In this document: piece by piece, positions 9,754 to 20,812 of the stretch
Layout of the letters: each line of letters starts with the position of its first letter
Position numbering within the stretch: the stretch's first letter is position 1
Assembly (NCBI RefSeq): GCF_001761485.1
Contig: NC_090774.1
Coordinates: 3,596,001-3,660,000 of the forward strand
DNA length: 64,000 bases
Source: Yarrowia lipolytica
Lineage: Eukaryota; Ascomycota; Dipodascomycetes; Dipodascales
Direction: 5' to 3'
Position numbers and translations under genes: made by a program
The notes under the pieces: model-generated
Told to the model about the DNA's origin: nothing
Databases searched by the model: none
The model's input: the letters and a program-made list of their open reading frames with translations, nothing else

Positions 9754-11133
9754 TGGCGACTACCACTGAAGAGTCCGGATATATATGGTGTGGGTCTGGC
9801 ACAAAGAGGGTGGTCTAGAGTTGTTTCGGGTAAACCACTAGACATATGTAGTGGGAAGCTTGAGGGAAGCCAGATGTCCAAACAAGGCCCGATGCAAAAG
9901 GTAATTCCGAAGGGATGGTTGTATTTTTTTTGAGCGCTACACGGGCAAGGTACCAAGGACGCCAATCCCCCGGAAGTCTTAGAAAGGGAAAAAGGAAAAA
10001 GCACACACCTCTCATCTCTCATCATGCGGGGGAGAACCACCACCCAGGATTTGCAACCGATGTGCACGACGATGTACCAACTAAATGCACCCCAAGCACA
10101 TGGTCCACCTCGCCCTATTTTTCTACCTGCGTCTCCACAAGCCGAAGAAGCGATAATAAAACGTGCATTCTCGTGATCTCAATAATAGGCCATTATCGGC
10201 TGGTTACCCTGTTGTCTCTCAAAAAAAGGTCGGCTTCTTTTTAGCCCCTTCGTTCACTTGTCTTGTCTTGTTTGCCCCCTATTACGGATCTGAGCTTCTT
10301 TGGCTTTAGATCGCCCGAAATCATGTGGGATTTACATTGGTACGAGGTAGAATGCATGCACAAGGTGAAACCCTCGGTGATTACGAGCCTTCAAGCATAT
10401 ACCTAATCAAGTGCAGATATACAAATAAACAAACTTGTGTGGATCAGAAACACACGAAGAAACATCAGCCGGGGAGTAATCGGCATCATTTACAGTAACC
10501 CGCACCATGTCAGACCCTGACCATATCAGATATCCTTCCCCACATGCACCTCCCCCTCCAATGTCCTATCCAGGAGAACATAAGCAGCGTAACGCAACTC
10601 CCAAATAAAATTCTACCCACGCGTGACTTTGGCGCTTTATCTATTCGTGCGCCTAGCCCTTGCAGACTACCTGTTTGGGAGGCTTCTAAACGCCATCACA
10701 TATACATGGTCATGTCGCTAATATGATGTCCCATCCACCTCCCATATACCGGTATTTTCTTATCGCAAGAGGCGGTTTTCTTCCACATACAAGTAGACGT
10801 CTCGGTCCCGGTGGTTCACATTCCACAGTCCAAGATTGGTCTCAGTAGAGTTACGGAAAACTTTGAGGCTACGCAGAACAAAGAATTTACGACTCCGTAC
10901 AAAACTAGCTCTCAATATACAACTTTCAAGCGGGCAAGTATTAGAAATATGTAGCCATCTTCTATATAAACTAAATGCAATGCAGTCTAATGCACCAAAC
11001 ACACGAGAATAAATAACAGCCTACAAGTAGCTCGTGACGCAGGTGAGACTCAGGATCACACAGTGAATCTGTCCTGTGTGCTGCGAACGTGTAAAGTCCA
11101 TTCCGTAATGATAAGCCAACAGCTGATCCCATC
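9754..11133. other. 1.4-kb spacer between two minus-strand genes
   Basis: The spacer contains the promoter of the membrane-protein gene (upstream of 9753) and a short CTTGT repeat near 10257-10271. One small candidate ORF is listed separately. No tRNA, rRNA or transposon signature was recognised. Confidence 0.4.
10507..10608 (+). CDS. Possible 33-residue small ORF
   Basis: The ATG sits in a good context (GCACCATGT) and opens a 33-codon frame rich in Pro and His (MSDPDHIRYPSPHAPPPPMS..). It lies mid-spacer, on the strand opposite both neighbours, so it could be an independent short gene. There is no recognised family, splice motif or clear TATA box, and frames this short occur by chance. It is listed only as a candidate. 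Confidence 0.2.
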   Translation: MSDPDHIRYPSPHAPPPPMSYPGEHKQRNATPK

Positions 11134-11865
11134 TTAATCTCGCTTCCATCGGACTTGCGAGGGCTGGTATGGGTAGTAGATACCACCCACGCCCAGCTGG
11201 GTGTTCCACTGGTCGATGAACGAGATCATGGCGGTCGTGAGTGCCATCTCGCGACTGACCTTGGACTCGTCAATCTGGATCTGGAAGCCATGGCCAGGGA
11301 GAACCGTGACGGAGGCAACCCGCTCTCGGACTTCCGATTCCTTCTCACCGAGATTGTGTACCTTTTCCATGAATTTGCCCTTGGTGGTCCACTGGTATGT
11401 GAAGCCGTCTTTAAGCTCAAACAGTCGGTAGGAATCAATCGCGTCAACCCGGTGGCCCATGACATGCCAGCCTAGCTCGAATTCGTCGTCATCCGACGTG
11501 GACTGGATCATCAGAATGTTGGAACGGAGGCCGGCTCGGATGTGGGCGGTGGCTTGAGCCTCACCAGTGGTGTACATCTTGTAAGCTCCCTTGACGGCAC
11601 GAGATCGCACAAACCAATAGAGTCTCTGGTCGATATGTTTTATGGGATTCGCATCGTCAAACACTCCGTAAACCTTGGCACCTTGTCCGAACTCTCGGCG
11701 CACGGTGTAAGATTTCACAGACGTGGGGTTTGTCTGGGTGCTGACAGGGCCGACGTCGATGATGTTGGGGACATACCGGGAGGTTTCACGGTGAGGGTGG
11801 AAGAGGACTGCCTTGGCCAGAACCAGAGGGCGCATGATGGGGGATAGCAGGAGTTCGATGGGCAT
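11134..11865 (-). CDS. Possible LURP-one/Tubby-fold protein
   Basis: 243 residues from the ATG at 11865 (MPIELLLSPIMRP). The frame stays open to an earlier ATG at 11913, but that stretch contains a perfect CTAACACAG acceptor ending at 11877. A matching GTAAGT donor lies at 11980-11975, so 11877-11980 is best read as a 5' leader intron and 11865 as the start. The C-terminal half (YRLFELKDGFTYQWTTKGKF.. through REMALTTAMISFIDQWN) alternates predicted strands and ends in a hydrophobic helix, reminiscent of the Tubby C-terminal/LURP-one-related fold. That assignment is weak. No signal peptide or catalytic motif was seen; a membrane-associated or regulatory role is only a guess. Confidence 0.7.
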   Translation of the reverse strand: MPIELLLSPIMRPLVLAKAVLFHPHRETSRYVPNIIDVGPVSTQTNPTSVKSYTVRREFGQGAKVYGVFDDANPIKHIDQRLYWFVRSRAVKGAYKMYTTGEAQATAHIRAGLRSNILMIQSTSDDDEFELGWHVMGHRVDAIDSYRLFELKDGFTYQWTTKGKFMEKVHNLGEKESEVRERVASVTVLPGHGFQIQIDESKVSREMALTTAMISFIDQWNTQLGVGGIYYPYQPSQVRWKRD

Positions 11866-11876
11866 ATTTGTAGCGA

Positions 11877-11980
11877 CTGTGTTAGCAGGTATCGATGGCA
11901 TTGACCGTGTCATGTTCCAGGTGGTATCAGTGAGGTTTCAAGTCCTGTAGTGCTGTTTGTGGTATCACGTATGTACTTAC
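11877..11980 (-). other. 5' leader intron of the LURP-like gene
   Basis: 104 nt on the minus strand from GTAAGT (11980) to CTAACACAG (ending 11877). The acceptor lies 11 nt upstream of the proposed start codon at 11865. It is inferred from motifs only. Confidence 0.65.
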
Positions 11981-12299
11981 ATGTGTGTTTGTGAGACTGC
12001 GGAAATCCGTTGTGTAGAAAGAAGAGCGAAAGTGGATGCGTGAGGGGATATATATAGACTGTGGAAGGGGTTACACAAACAAGGTCACACACCCAAGGGG
12101 AGTGTAGGTGAGGCGGGGTAGGTCCCTGCATGAGGAGACCATATACTGTAATGCACACATGTTGCTGTAGGGATACATTGATAGCTCTTGGGGGCTGAGT
12201 GAATAATAATATTACATGTATATGTTTGCTTATTTTTTTACTAGGCGACAGCACATGTGGGTTGCACTAACACCACTGGTAATCCTTTGTATGCTCACC
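11981..12299. other. Spacer between LURP-like gene and TRM1
   Basis: The spacer holds the promoter of the LURP-like gene, including an ATATATAG TATA-like element near 12050-12057. The TRM1 3' flank follows. No further gene was seen. Confidence 0.4.
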
Positions 12300-13778
12300 T
12301 TAGACGTGAGTTCCCTGAGCACGGGCCTTGGGTCCCCAGTTCTTGGTGGGGTTCTCCTGGTATCGGACCAGAGTTCGGCTCTTCTTCGTCTTCTCCATCT
12401 CTTGAACCTTGGGGTGGATGGTGAAGTCGTACTCTCCCTTGAGAGGGGTCTCCATGAGCTTTCTGCCCCAGGGCTTGAGGTTCTTGGACAGTTCCAGGCC
12501 CTGCTTCTTGAGATGGAACTTGTAGATGTCGATGATAACATCAAAAGGAGCCGAAGTCTTGAGGCATTCGTGGGAGGCGTGGGACATGGACACGTCGTAG
12601 CCGGCGTTCAGAATGGCCGAGGCCAGCTCAGCCTGCTTGAAGTTGGGGCACTTGGTAAGCTGGCTCATTCGAGCTGGAGAGAAGTAGAAGGGCTCGTAAA
12701 TCTCGTTCTTGGCCACCGTAAGCATACCCTTGATTCGCTTGAGGGTTCCGTAAACATCTGGATCGAGAGTGGAGTGCACCTCGAGAGCCTTGTCGATGAA
12801 TTCCTTATTATGCAGAGGACCGCCCCACATGGGTCCGTTGATGTAGTAGTGGAGCTCTGGGTCGGAGAAGTCAGGCAGAGATCGGTCCATGGTATTGTAT
12901 GTGAACTTGGGTCCCTTTTCTCGCTGCACCTTTCGGCCAAAGTACTGGTTCTTCCACTGACCAGTCTCAGTGCAGTGGTACGTGACCATGGTGTTGGAGG
13001 CGAGCTCCTTAACCTTGATGGGGGAGGTCTTAACCCGAATAAAAAGTCGTACGTAGAAGTCGATTGATAGCGACAGCTGGGGCTCAATGCACTTGCCGTA
13101 CTTTGCAGCGGTGCCGGCAATCATATGCAAGACGAGACGGAGAGCACTCTCGTGTGTGGCATCTCCTCCATGGAAGGTCTGTCCTCCGTAGGAAGAAAAG
13201 CACTTTTCAGGATGGGAGTTTCCTGCTAGAACAGCTAGGTCGGTACAAGTCACCAGAAGTAGGCCGTCCTCATCGACGCTTCTGACAGCAGCATCAATGA
13301 AGGGAGTGGCCGATCCGTAGGGGTCAAGATCAATGACCTGGAACTGCTTGCCGTACATGACGAGGTTGGCGTCGGATTCGTTGGGGGTGACCAGCTCCTC
13401 GACCTTGTTGTGAGCCACGTTTCTCTCAATGCTAGCAACAGCGTCCTTGGAGAAGTCATTGGCTATGATGTTCTTGACACCAGGAATCTCCTTGGCATAT
13501 CGGATGGCTCGCAGACCAGAAGCAGAAAGAGCCTCAAGAATGTTGAATTCGGGAATGTGAGGCTTTCCAGACTCCTCATTTTCTTTCTCATCTCGCTTTC
13601 GCTTCTTGTTCTTCTTGGCCTTCTCTTCGGCCCAGATCTCAGACCAGGCCCGAATGCAAGTGACGGAGAGGTCTCTGTTGAACTGCTGAACGGGGTTATA
13701 AAACACCTGGTTCTCTTTGGGGAAGAGAATGTTGGCCTTGCCCTCAGTAATCACTGTGTACTTGTCGGCGTCGGTCAT
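12300..13778 (-). CDS. TRM1: tRNA (guanine26-N2)-dimethyltransferase
   Basis: Trm1 makes N2,N2-dimethylguanosine at position 26 of many cytosolic and mitochondrial tRNAs using S-adenosylmethionine. 492 residues from the ATG at 13778 (MTDADKYTVITEGKANILFP), near the family norm. Visible motifs are the FYNPVQQFNRDLSV substrate/fold motif, the SAM-binding LEALSASGLRAIRYA, NDFSKDAVASIERN, and the catalytic-site DLDPYGSATPFIDAA. A Trm1-type C-terminal domain follows (YYINGPMWGGPLHN..SHASHECLKTSAP). The frame stays open for 18 codons upstream of this ATG with no other ATG; those codons would encode a basic, acid-free peptide (see findings). It is divergent from the MIM2-like gene. Confidence 0.97.
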   Translation of the reverse strand: MTDADKYTVITEGKANILFPKENQVFYNPVQQFNRDLSVTCIRAWSEIWAEEKAKKNKKRKRDEKENEESGKPHIPEFNILEALSASGLRAIRYAKEIPGVKNIIANDFSKDAVASIERNVAHNKVEELVTPNESDANLVMYGKQFQVIDLDPYGSATPFIDAAVRSVDEDGLLLVTCTDLAVLAGNSHPEKCFSSYGGQTFHGGDATHESALRLVLHMIAGTAAKYGKCIEPQLSLSIDFYVRLFIRVKTSPIKVKELASNTMVTYHCTETGQWKNQYFGRKVQREKGPKFTYNTMDRSLPDFSDPELHYYINGPMWGGPLHNKEFIDKALEVHSTLDPDVYGTLKRIKGMLTVAKNEIYEPFYFSPARMSQLTKCPNFKQAELASAILNAGYDVSMSHASHECLKTSAPFDVIIDIYKFHLKKQGLELSKNLKPWGRKLMETPLKGEYDFTIHPKVQEMEKTKKSRTLVRYQENPTKNWGPKARAQGTHV

Positions 13779-14366
13779 GGCGACTTTTGCTCGGGAAATT
13801 AGTCGTCGGAGCACTTTGATGGATGGAGATTTTCACTTCACAAAATTTCAAAACTTTGCAGTTTACTGCATGGTGCATGTTGACCGTATTTTGCGACGTG
13901 TGACGAACATGTTGCTCAAAGGGGAGAGGGAATGAACAAGTGAGGTACTGTAACAGTGATAAATAATCTGGGTTATCTTATTATCATTTTGATTGTTTTA
14001 TTGTTTGATTAACTGCGCGTAATGGCATTATATGTGCACTTCGTAACGGTACACTAGTATTTTACACAACACTTGGCAGTTCCAACTAACTTACATCACT
14101 AGTTGACATAATACTTGAATATCAACAACTGAAATAATCCACCCTACTGACATGTAACGGGTGGCTACGGATATTGAAAAACTCGCTTTTATCTCATAAA
14201 CCCTCCTTGCCACACATTTTTGCTTCACTTGTTGTTATCCCATCCACACCCAATACTACACCAAAACCACACGTGCCAGCTGGTTGCTCCTCCACATCAT
14301 TATCACCGAACCTTACTGTGCTCCACAACACCCCCAACCAAACGTCAAACCACGATACACAACACA
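13779..14366. promoter_or_regulatory. Divergent promoter TRM1/MIM2
   Basis: This 588-bp region serves two divergent genes. It is AT-rich around 13960-14030 and C/A-rich in the last 120 bases before the MIM2 start, as in many yeast leaders. A CACGTG core near 14271 (ACACGTGCC) is present. No coding sequence was recognised. Confidence 0.4.
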
Positions 14367-14785
14367 ATGGTGGACGTGGCAAGCCAAATAGGAGATGTGA
14401 ACTTTTCTGTCGCCGGAGAGGGCGTTGCAGCTCGTCTTGCACAAGAAGGGGTCGGCGGAAGAGTCTATGATCTGCCGGAGTTCTCGGACATCAGCGATTA
14501 CTCAGACGACGGATACTCAGACGCCCAGGAACAATGGGAGGAGTCGTTACGGCAGCTGGAACAGCTGGTCAGTTTTGTTCTGATTCCCCTCATCGGCAAG
14601 TTTTTTGGCCGTCGAGCTGCATATTTCGGTGAGTACAGTCGAGAAGGACGGAACGGATGCAACCGTATGGCAATACTAACACAGTGTGGGGCATGGTGGT
14701 GGACTACAGATCGCCCAAGAAGCTTCATGTTACCGACTCCAAGGCATTCAACGTCAGTGGAGTTTTGGGGGCTGTCTCGTTATGA
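14367..14785 (+). CDS. MIM2: Mim2-like mitochondrial outer-membrane insertion factor, two exons
   Basis: Likely the Mim2 subunit of the MIM complex, which with Mim1 inserts helical proteins into the mitochondrial outer membrane. The CDS is join(14367..14628, 14685..14785), 120 residues; the 56-nt intron has donor GTGAGT and acceptor CTAACACAG. The protein has an acidic Tyr/Ser/Asp segment (EFSDISDYSDDGYSDAQE) and then the family-like core QEQWEESLRQLEQLVSFVLIPLIGKFFGRRAAYF, containing one membrane span and a GR-R cap. S. cerevisiae Mim2 is shorter (87 residues). Splicing joins AAYF to VWGMVVDYRSPKKLH. An unspliced reading would replace that tail. The assignment rests on the WEESL..L..VLIP..GK..GRR pattern. 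Confidence 0.72.
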
Positions 14786-15016
14786 TCAGACCTACCCTTA
14801 TTATACCAGACTATACTCATAATGCATATGGCCTCAGGGTCTTTATTTAAGACACAAGTCAGAGTGGTGCTGCAACTACTTGTAGTCGTATCGTGCATCT
14901 TCATCTCAGATCGAAGCTGTATATTACCCTATTAAGTACCCTTTCCAATATATAAACACCGGGAGCTCATGCTCTCCAGTGTGCGATTACTCGCAGTTGT
15001 GTTGTCTTGTGGTCGA

Positions 15017-15785
15017 TCAAATGTTGACCAAAAGAGACTCGATCTTCATGGCCTCGTCTCTCACAACATTTTTTGACATTGCGTCAACGTCCTTGACAAA
15101 TGCATCCAGCACTCCTCTTTTCACGCGCTCATCTAGTCTTAGCAGCATCTCGTAGCTATCAGGGGCCTTTCCTGGCAGCTCCAGGATCTTGGAGTATGCA
15201 TCCACTAGGATGGCACATACTGACCCAAAGGTCTCGTACATGTCTGGTACGAACGGTAGTCTGTATATTGTGAGATGTGTGAACTCCACAGGCGCTGAGG
15301 ACTCTTCACTCTTGTCGTTCTTGGTCTTGGCCCGGAAGAACCGTCCCACGCCTGAGAGTCGATGCTTTGTGGTCTCGGCGGACGAGAATGTCTCGAACTC
15401 CTTCATTAAAGCCAGAAACGAGCGTAGGTAGCTCTGCTGAGTCGTGTTGGAAACAATCATGTGCGGCAGAGATGCCCCTAGACAGAAGAGATGCTGGGCG
15501 GCGTTGTTGTCGTAGTGCATGGCCTCGATGTCGTCCCTTGACAGATGTACCGAGTTGAGCCAGTATAGAGATCCGGAGTGGCTGTGTTAGTTGGCTTGTT
15601 CTCCTTTCTTGTTCATACTGCTGTGCTGAGGTCTGTCGTGTGCCATATCGTGTGTGTCTCGCGTGGGGCAGTGTCGAACCAAAGGCGCTTTTCTTAGCGC
15701 GTGTTTTTCGTGGTACTCACACTCTCCGAACATATTCAATGTATTGAATACGTCTGACCACGAGCTCTTGGATCTGCTGCTCCAT
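15017..15785 (-). CDS. Unrecognised conserved-looking 209-residue protein, two exons
   Basis: The CDS is join(15785..15721, 15581..15017) on the minus strand, 209 residues. The intron is 139 nt, with donor GTGAGT at 15720-15715 and acceptor CTAACACAG ending at 15582; it splits a Val codon and keeps the frame. Exon 1 gives MEQQIQELVVRRIQYIEYVRR and exon 2 opens VHSGSLYWLNSVHLSRDDIE. The protein is mostly helical and soluble, with a basic segment (GVGRFFRAKTKNDK) mid-protein and an amphipathic C-terminus. I do not recognise the family. The spliced N-terminus reads as well-packed protein sequence, which supports the model over the single-exon version starting at 15520. It is convergent with the MIM2-like gene. 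Confidence 0.75.
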
Positions 15786-18007
15786 GGTTTGACGGTTATC
15801 GTCTCTGTCGGATGGTGACAATCATGACCCCTGTGTCAGGGTTAGGGGATGACTGTTTTGGACTATTTCAGCGAACTGACGCGGATGGCTGGGTAGGGAG
15901 GTTCTCGGTCATTTTGAGGAAGAACCTCGTCTTGTTTGCCAAACTAGGGGGTATATGGGCAATGTTGGATGGTGATCTTTTGTCTTTGCGTCACATCTCA
16001 CATTGATGTGTGATTTGTTTGTTCTTATGTTGCTTAAATGGAGTATGTATGTACAAGTACAGTAACCTCATCTGATTGTATTGACAATTTGGTGATTACG
16101 GAACTGCACAACCTGTGTCTACGTGATGCTCCCTTCCGAAAACACTCTAAAACACGGCTGGCACTCTACACCATGGAGGTGCAAGACATAGTCCATGGGT
16201 TCAACTATTCTGCTGTTGGCTGCCGCCAAAACGCTACTTGTAGGGGCGCTTTGCAATTTCAACCGAACTCTGTTGTCGCGAGGATAAGGTTTCAGATGAA
16301 TCTCTTCAGAGGTGGCAGTAGCGAACATCTTGTACCACGACACCTCTAAACACGTCAGTGCAAGTTAGCGCAGCATAGCCGTATACGAGCCGGAGTAGGA
16401 AGGGTGGCATGTGGCCGTGACAGCGGGGCAGAAGGGCGAGTGGACGACAAGGAGGGTGTATCACGTGTTTGAACTGCGCGCAACTTGACTCCAAATGACC
16501 ATGCTGGCAGCAATTCTATCCATTCTCCCTGTCGTCATTATGCATCTCCAAAATCAACACTTTCGCGAGGTGCTAGAAAACCGCAGAAACCTCCAACGTA
16601 CGTACTGTAATTACAGTACTGGCTGGTATGTACAAGCACTCGTAGGACGCGCAAGACTCTATACAGGAAAGTGTCAGTATAAGACAGCGAATATTATGCT
16701 GCTGAATACGAGCACCGCCATTGTGCCGACGCAGAGAATTATTTTATCAAGCATCAATCGCATTCGAGAGGTCCCATTGCCTATTACCCTTCTTCCATAC
16801 GCCAACCCTTGTCTGCTACGTAGAGTCTCTGTCGAGTCTCCCCAAAGCTTGACTACTTGTAGTCGCACTCCACAGGTTGCCTGTCAAACCCAGCTGAGTT
16901 AAATAGCAGGAGGGCAAGCGTCGGAGATGTGGTTTCCCAGGCTTGATTTGCAACATGGATAATTATAGAAGAGGGGTCGTACCGTTGTTTCGGGGGCGGG
17001 GTAACTGCGTGCACCAGTGCGAGGTGGCGGAGAAGGCGGGACCCAGCGTGTGGAATTAATATGTGTCGGCTGATATTCGAGGGGCTCTCGCACATCTACC
17101 GTCTACGGGCCGATCCTTCCCCAGAGATCATCGTTGCCTCATCGTTTCCTCGCTGCAAGGCTCCACTCAACGTTATGCACAACAAAGCCCAAACTAATGG
17201 CGGCTGGGGGCGCGGAACAAGTGTCAAGTCAGGGCCAGCGGAAAAAAAGGTGACAGAAGAGAAGGAGAGACACTACTGTACAAGTAGCGCTGGGCCAAGG
17301 ATGGGTGGTACAACATCATTAGATGAGCGAACAGAACCAGTACAACGCACGCTACTGGAGCTTCAACAATTAGGCGTCGGTGGTCTACTCAACAGCAGCA
17401 GCCGCCTCTGCTCTACAAACGAGCCAGGCCAGCAGGGTGCTCGTAGAATATCTCACCTCGAATGATAGAGTTCGGATAGAATATTCCGAAGACAGACGTC
17501 ATAAGCGACTCGGGAATAATGCCTTGAACTTGAGCGGGGTGGTGGTGGGGCGCGCACGTCCAATCTCAGTGACTAAGGGCGGGGTACAAAACACCCTCCA
17601 ATTGAACGCTGCCCAGGACGCTGCGCTGCTGCGACAAGTAGCTAGCCCAAAGCGAGATGGAACAAAAAAAGGGATATAACCGGGATAGCTGCTTAAAGTT
17701 CCCTTTGTTACAACTTTTGAATTTTTTCCCCACAGGCTTGTCGTGCGGGGTACAAGCAAAGGCAAAGAGGTGGTGTAGAGAGAAAAATTAATGGCGCTGG
17801 ACAGTGGTCTTGACCCGACTTCCAAGCGACGTTATTTCGAGCCCAAAACACCAGCTGATACGGAGCGACTCACACACGAGTACGCGAGGTGGAGGACACA
17901 AGGGAGACACACGATACACGCCCACAGTACAGTTCGTCTGATACACCAGACTGATACCAAGTCTTTTTACAAGTCTTTTTTCGAGTCCTAATTCCAAAGA
18001 TCATATC
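15786..18007. other. 2.2-kb spacer upstream of the zinc-finger gene
   Basis: This is an unusually long upstream region for this window. It contains TACTTGTA-type motifs near 14878 and 16857 (both read CTACTTGTAGTCG), an ATTACAGTACTG dyad near 16610, a pyrimidine-rich TTTTTTCCCCACAG near 17722-17735 that resembles an acceptor, and a 66-codon upstream ORF listed separately. No intact gene was recognised between 15786 and 17790. Confidence 0.4.
17791..17991 (+). CDS. 66-codon upstream ORF before the zinc-finger regulator
   Basis: The frame starts [18 protein letters not shown] and stops 16 bases before the main ATG at 18008. If the transcript starts upstream of 17791, scanning ribosomes would meet it first, so it could repress or condition translation of the regulator. 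It has no recognised domain. The transcription start is unknown, so it could also be untranscribed. Confidence 0.3.
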   Translation: MALDSGLDPTSKRRYFEPKTPADTERLTHEYARWRTQGRHTIHAHSTVRLIHQTDTKSFYKSFFES

Positions 18008-20812
18008 ATGAACGCTCCAATCAAAAAATACAGATGCACGTTTTGCGACCGGGCCTTCTCGCGGTCCGAGCATCGTACTCGCCACGAGCGGAGCCACACC
18101 CAGGAGCGGCCGTTCCAGTGCACGAAGTGCACCTCGAGCTTTGTACGACGAGATCTGCTGCTTCGACACGACCGAACAGTGCACAATGAGAACAAGGTGA
18201 AGAAGGAGGATCGAAGGAAGTCCTCAGTTAGTGGGCTTCAGCAAATGTCCGTTCAACAGGGTCAGGTAGGCCAGGTGGCCCAGCAGGTTGCCACGCAGCA
18301 GCAGCCACATCAACAGCCACCGCCACCACCACCACAACAGTCTCTAGGTCAACCGATGCAGCCCCAGCTCCAACAGTCAATCATACCTGAACCCCAACAG
18401 CATCCACACCCACACGCGCAGCAGTTACAACACCAGCAACTGCCGCCAAACCACAATGGTATCCAATCTCATCTACACAACAGCAACAACAACAATGAAA
18501 AGCCTGAGCCTCCACTTCGACACGACCCAGCTATGAACTCGCCAGCACACACGCAACACTCTCCAGTAGACGTCAAACAACAGCCCGGAAAAGTGGACAT
18601 GTCCATGTTTGGAAACTTCAACACCAGCTCGCCTAACACACAGGACAAGGAATCGCTAAGCACGCTGGCGGAAGCTGCGGGACGCGAGTTTGAGTACGAG
18701 TATCCACACAGATACCCGTCTCCTCTCAACTACGACATGCTGTACGACCAGGAGCTGTCTGCGGCAAATCTCATCACCGATCTGGGCCGCAAAAAGAACG
18801 TCAACATTCCAGGGATCGACAACATCAACAATGCCATTTTCGGAGAGGCTCAGCATCGAGACGGATCCAACGGAGAGCATCCACACCAACAGCACGTGAC
18901 GTCCATGCATGTGAGAAGTGCCAGTGAAACGTTTGGGATGAAGACGGACCCCATTTCTGCCCAGCCTTCGCCTCCTTTATCAGCCAGTGCGGCAACCACA
19001 GGAGCGTCTGCTGGAGTAGGAGGTGGAACTGGAGTAGGAGGAGGGACTGGAGTCCCAGGAACAGTGGCAGTAGCAACAGGAGCACCATCAGCATCAACAA
19101 GCGGTCACCCACCACCACAAACCCCCCCTGCTCCTATTGTCATCCCCCAGTTTGCACCTCATTCGCCTCCTCTGTCGACACTCCTGTCGGCAGTGTCTCA
19201 GTACGAAATCAAAAAGAGCGGGCTGCGGTTTCTGCCAAGTAAAGGCCAGCTTAACAGATACCTGTCTGTGTACTTCACATGCTATCATATGACGACTCCC
19301 ATTATCCATCCCCAGTCGTTCAACCCACAAACGGCCTCCCCAGCTCTTTTGTTTGCAGTGTGTGCCATGGGAGCTCTGTTTGCCTCTGAAATCGAAATGT
19401 CCAAAAAACTAAACGATCTCAGTTGTTCGTTGAGACGCACTGTTTTCGAACAGAGTGAAATGTCATGGGCCAGTCCCGTGCCTATTTGGGCAACCCAAAC
19501 CCTGCTCATCAACGTCTCGTACGAAATGCGAGTTGGTGATGAGCCCAGTCTGAATTTCGTCGAAGGCACAAAGACCCTGCTTTCTAACCTCGTTACTCAG
19601 CGAGTAGTGGAGGTGGAAAACCTGGAGTTTGGGTGGAGCAACTGGATCATGCAGGAGTCGTCCAGACGTACGTATTTCGCCGTCTTTGTACTATACGGTA
19701 CAATGACGTGCTTGTTCAACCATGGGCCAGCCATCTGGAACGCCAATGTGCGTCCCAATCTCACTTTGCCGTGCTCAGAGTCGCTGTGGAACGCCTCGTT
19801 TTCGTCCGAGCAGGAGTGGCTGCAGGCTTATTCGCAGACTGTACCTCCCCAAACCTTCAGATCGAGTCTGGAGGCTCTTTGTGGCATTGGAGACACGAGT
19901 TCGAGTCATTATGGGCTTCGAATTCTCGGTACAGCTCTGTTTTTCGAAGTTTGGGAACTGAAGAAACGGGAAGGTGCCAACAACACCAGCAGAGATGGAA
20001 GTGGCGAGTTTTCTCAAAATGGATCTTATACGGGCCATCTAGGTCGAGCGCTGTTGAAATGGCAACATTGCTGCAAACAGTTGCCCCCTACAGTCTCTGG
20101 AACAGTTGATTTGTTTGCCAGTGAGCGCCTGATGATCATGATTCGAGCCATTATCGAGTCCTCCATCAACCCCTCTACTGTTTCTTCCGTGTCTCTCTTC
20201 CGTGCCCATCCCATGATTCTCGAGGGTCATATTCTCACAATTTTGTCCTCGATCAAGCTCCACTCGCCCCCTCGTCAAACCCTCAGCCTAGCTACTTTTG
20301 AGCTGTCTCACTGCGAAGAGCTGATGGTGACCGAGACGAAGATCATCGAAAAGTGCTTTGAGCTGTTTCACGTGCCTCTTCTCTGTGGATCTCAGATCTT
20401 CCAGTCCTTCATGCTCAAGCCTCTCACCTTTGGTATGATCGACGAGAACATTGTCTCGACTTTTGAGATCTGTCTGGTGTTCATCGTTTGGATCGATTCC
20501 ATTGAAAAGCGAATTGGAAGAGACCTCAGCACACGTGAGCTGATACTATGGAACACTGTGCAGACGAGTTTGATTGATTCTGGAATCGAGCTCAGCTGCC
20601 ATGAGCTTGCCAAGCGTCATGGAGAGCCTAACAGAGTGTCGGACATGCTGACTTACTCTTACGCTGGAGGCTTTGCATACTTTTGGGCGGATGTTCTGTC
20701 AGCTCTAGACACCTGGGGAATGGCCAAGGTGCTGTCCAAGAGTTTGTGCAGAATTGGAAAGGGTCTCACAGAGCGCAGTGTTGAGAGACGACGTAGCAGC
20801 ACTGGAACGTGA
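18008..20812 (+). CDS. C2H2 zinc-finger transcription factor with fungal-specific regulatory domain
   Basis: A 934-residue nuclear regulator. Two classical C2H2 fingers lie at the extreme N-terminus (about 10-32, [23 protein letters not shown]; about 38-61, [24 protein letters not shown]), an arrangement like S. cerevisiae Adr1 and A. nidulans AmdX. A Gln/Pro/His-rich low-complexity stretch follows (about 75-165), then Gly/Ala/Pro-rich linkers. A helical domain of the fungal_trans type starts near residue 395 ([32 protein letters not shown]) and runs past 650. Finger residues RSEH-R and RRDL-R suggest a G-rich target like the stress or Adr1 elements, but this is inference. The start is the first ATG of the open frame; no splice motif was seen. 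Confidence 0.9.
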   Translation: MNAPIKKYRCTFCDRAFSRSEHRTRHERSHTQERPFQCTKCTSSFVRRDLLLRHDRTVHNENKVKKEDRRKSSVSGLQQMSVQQGQVGQVAQQVATQQQPHQQPPPPPPQQSLGQPMQPQLQQSIIPEPQQHPHPHAQQLQHQQLPPNHNGIQSHLHNSNNNNEKPEPPLRHDPAMNSPAHTQHSPVDVKQQPGKVDMSMFGNFNTSSPNTQDKESLSTLAEAAGREFEYEYPHRYPSPLNYDMLYDQELSAANLITDLGRKKNVNIPGIDNINNAIFGEAQHRDGSNGEHPHQQHVTSMHVRSASETFGMKTDPISAQPSPPLSASAATTGASAGVGGGTGVGGGTGVPGTVAVATGAPSASTSGHPPPQTPPAPIVIPQFAPHSPPLSTLLSAVSQYEIKKSGLRFLPSKGQLNRYLSVYFTCYHMTTPIIHPQSFNPQTASPALLFAVCAMGALFASEIEMSKKLNDLSCSLRRTVFEQSEMSWASPVPIWATQTLLINVSYEMRVGDEPSLNFVEGTKTLLSNLVTQRVVEVENLEFGWSNWIMQESSRRTYFAVFVLYGTMTCLFNHGPAIWNANVRPNLTLPCSESLWNASFSSEQEWLQAYSQTVPPQTFRSSLEALCGIGDTSSSHYGLRILGTALFFEVWELKKREGANNTSRDGSGEFSQNGSYTGHLGRALLKWQHCCKQLPPTVSGTVDLFASERLMIMIRAIIESSINPSTVSSVSLFRAHPMILEGHILTILSSIKLHSPPRQTLSLATFELSHCEELMVTETKIIEKCFELFHVPLLCGSQIFQSFMLKPLTFGMIDENIVSTFEICLVFIVWIDSIEKRIGRDLSTRELILWNTVQTSLIDSGIELSCHELAKRHGEPNRVSDMLTYSYAGGFAYFWADVLSALDTWGMAKVLSKSLCRIGKGLTERSVERRRSSTGT

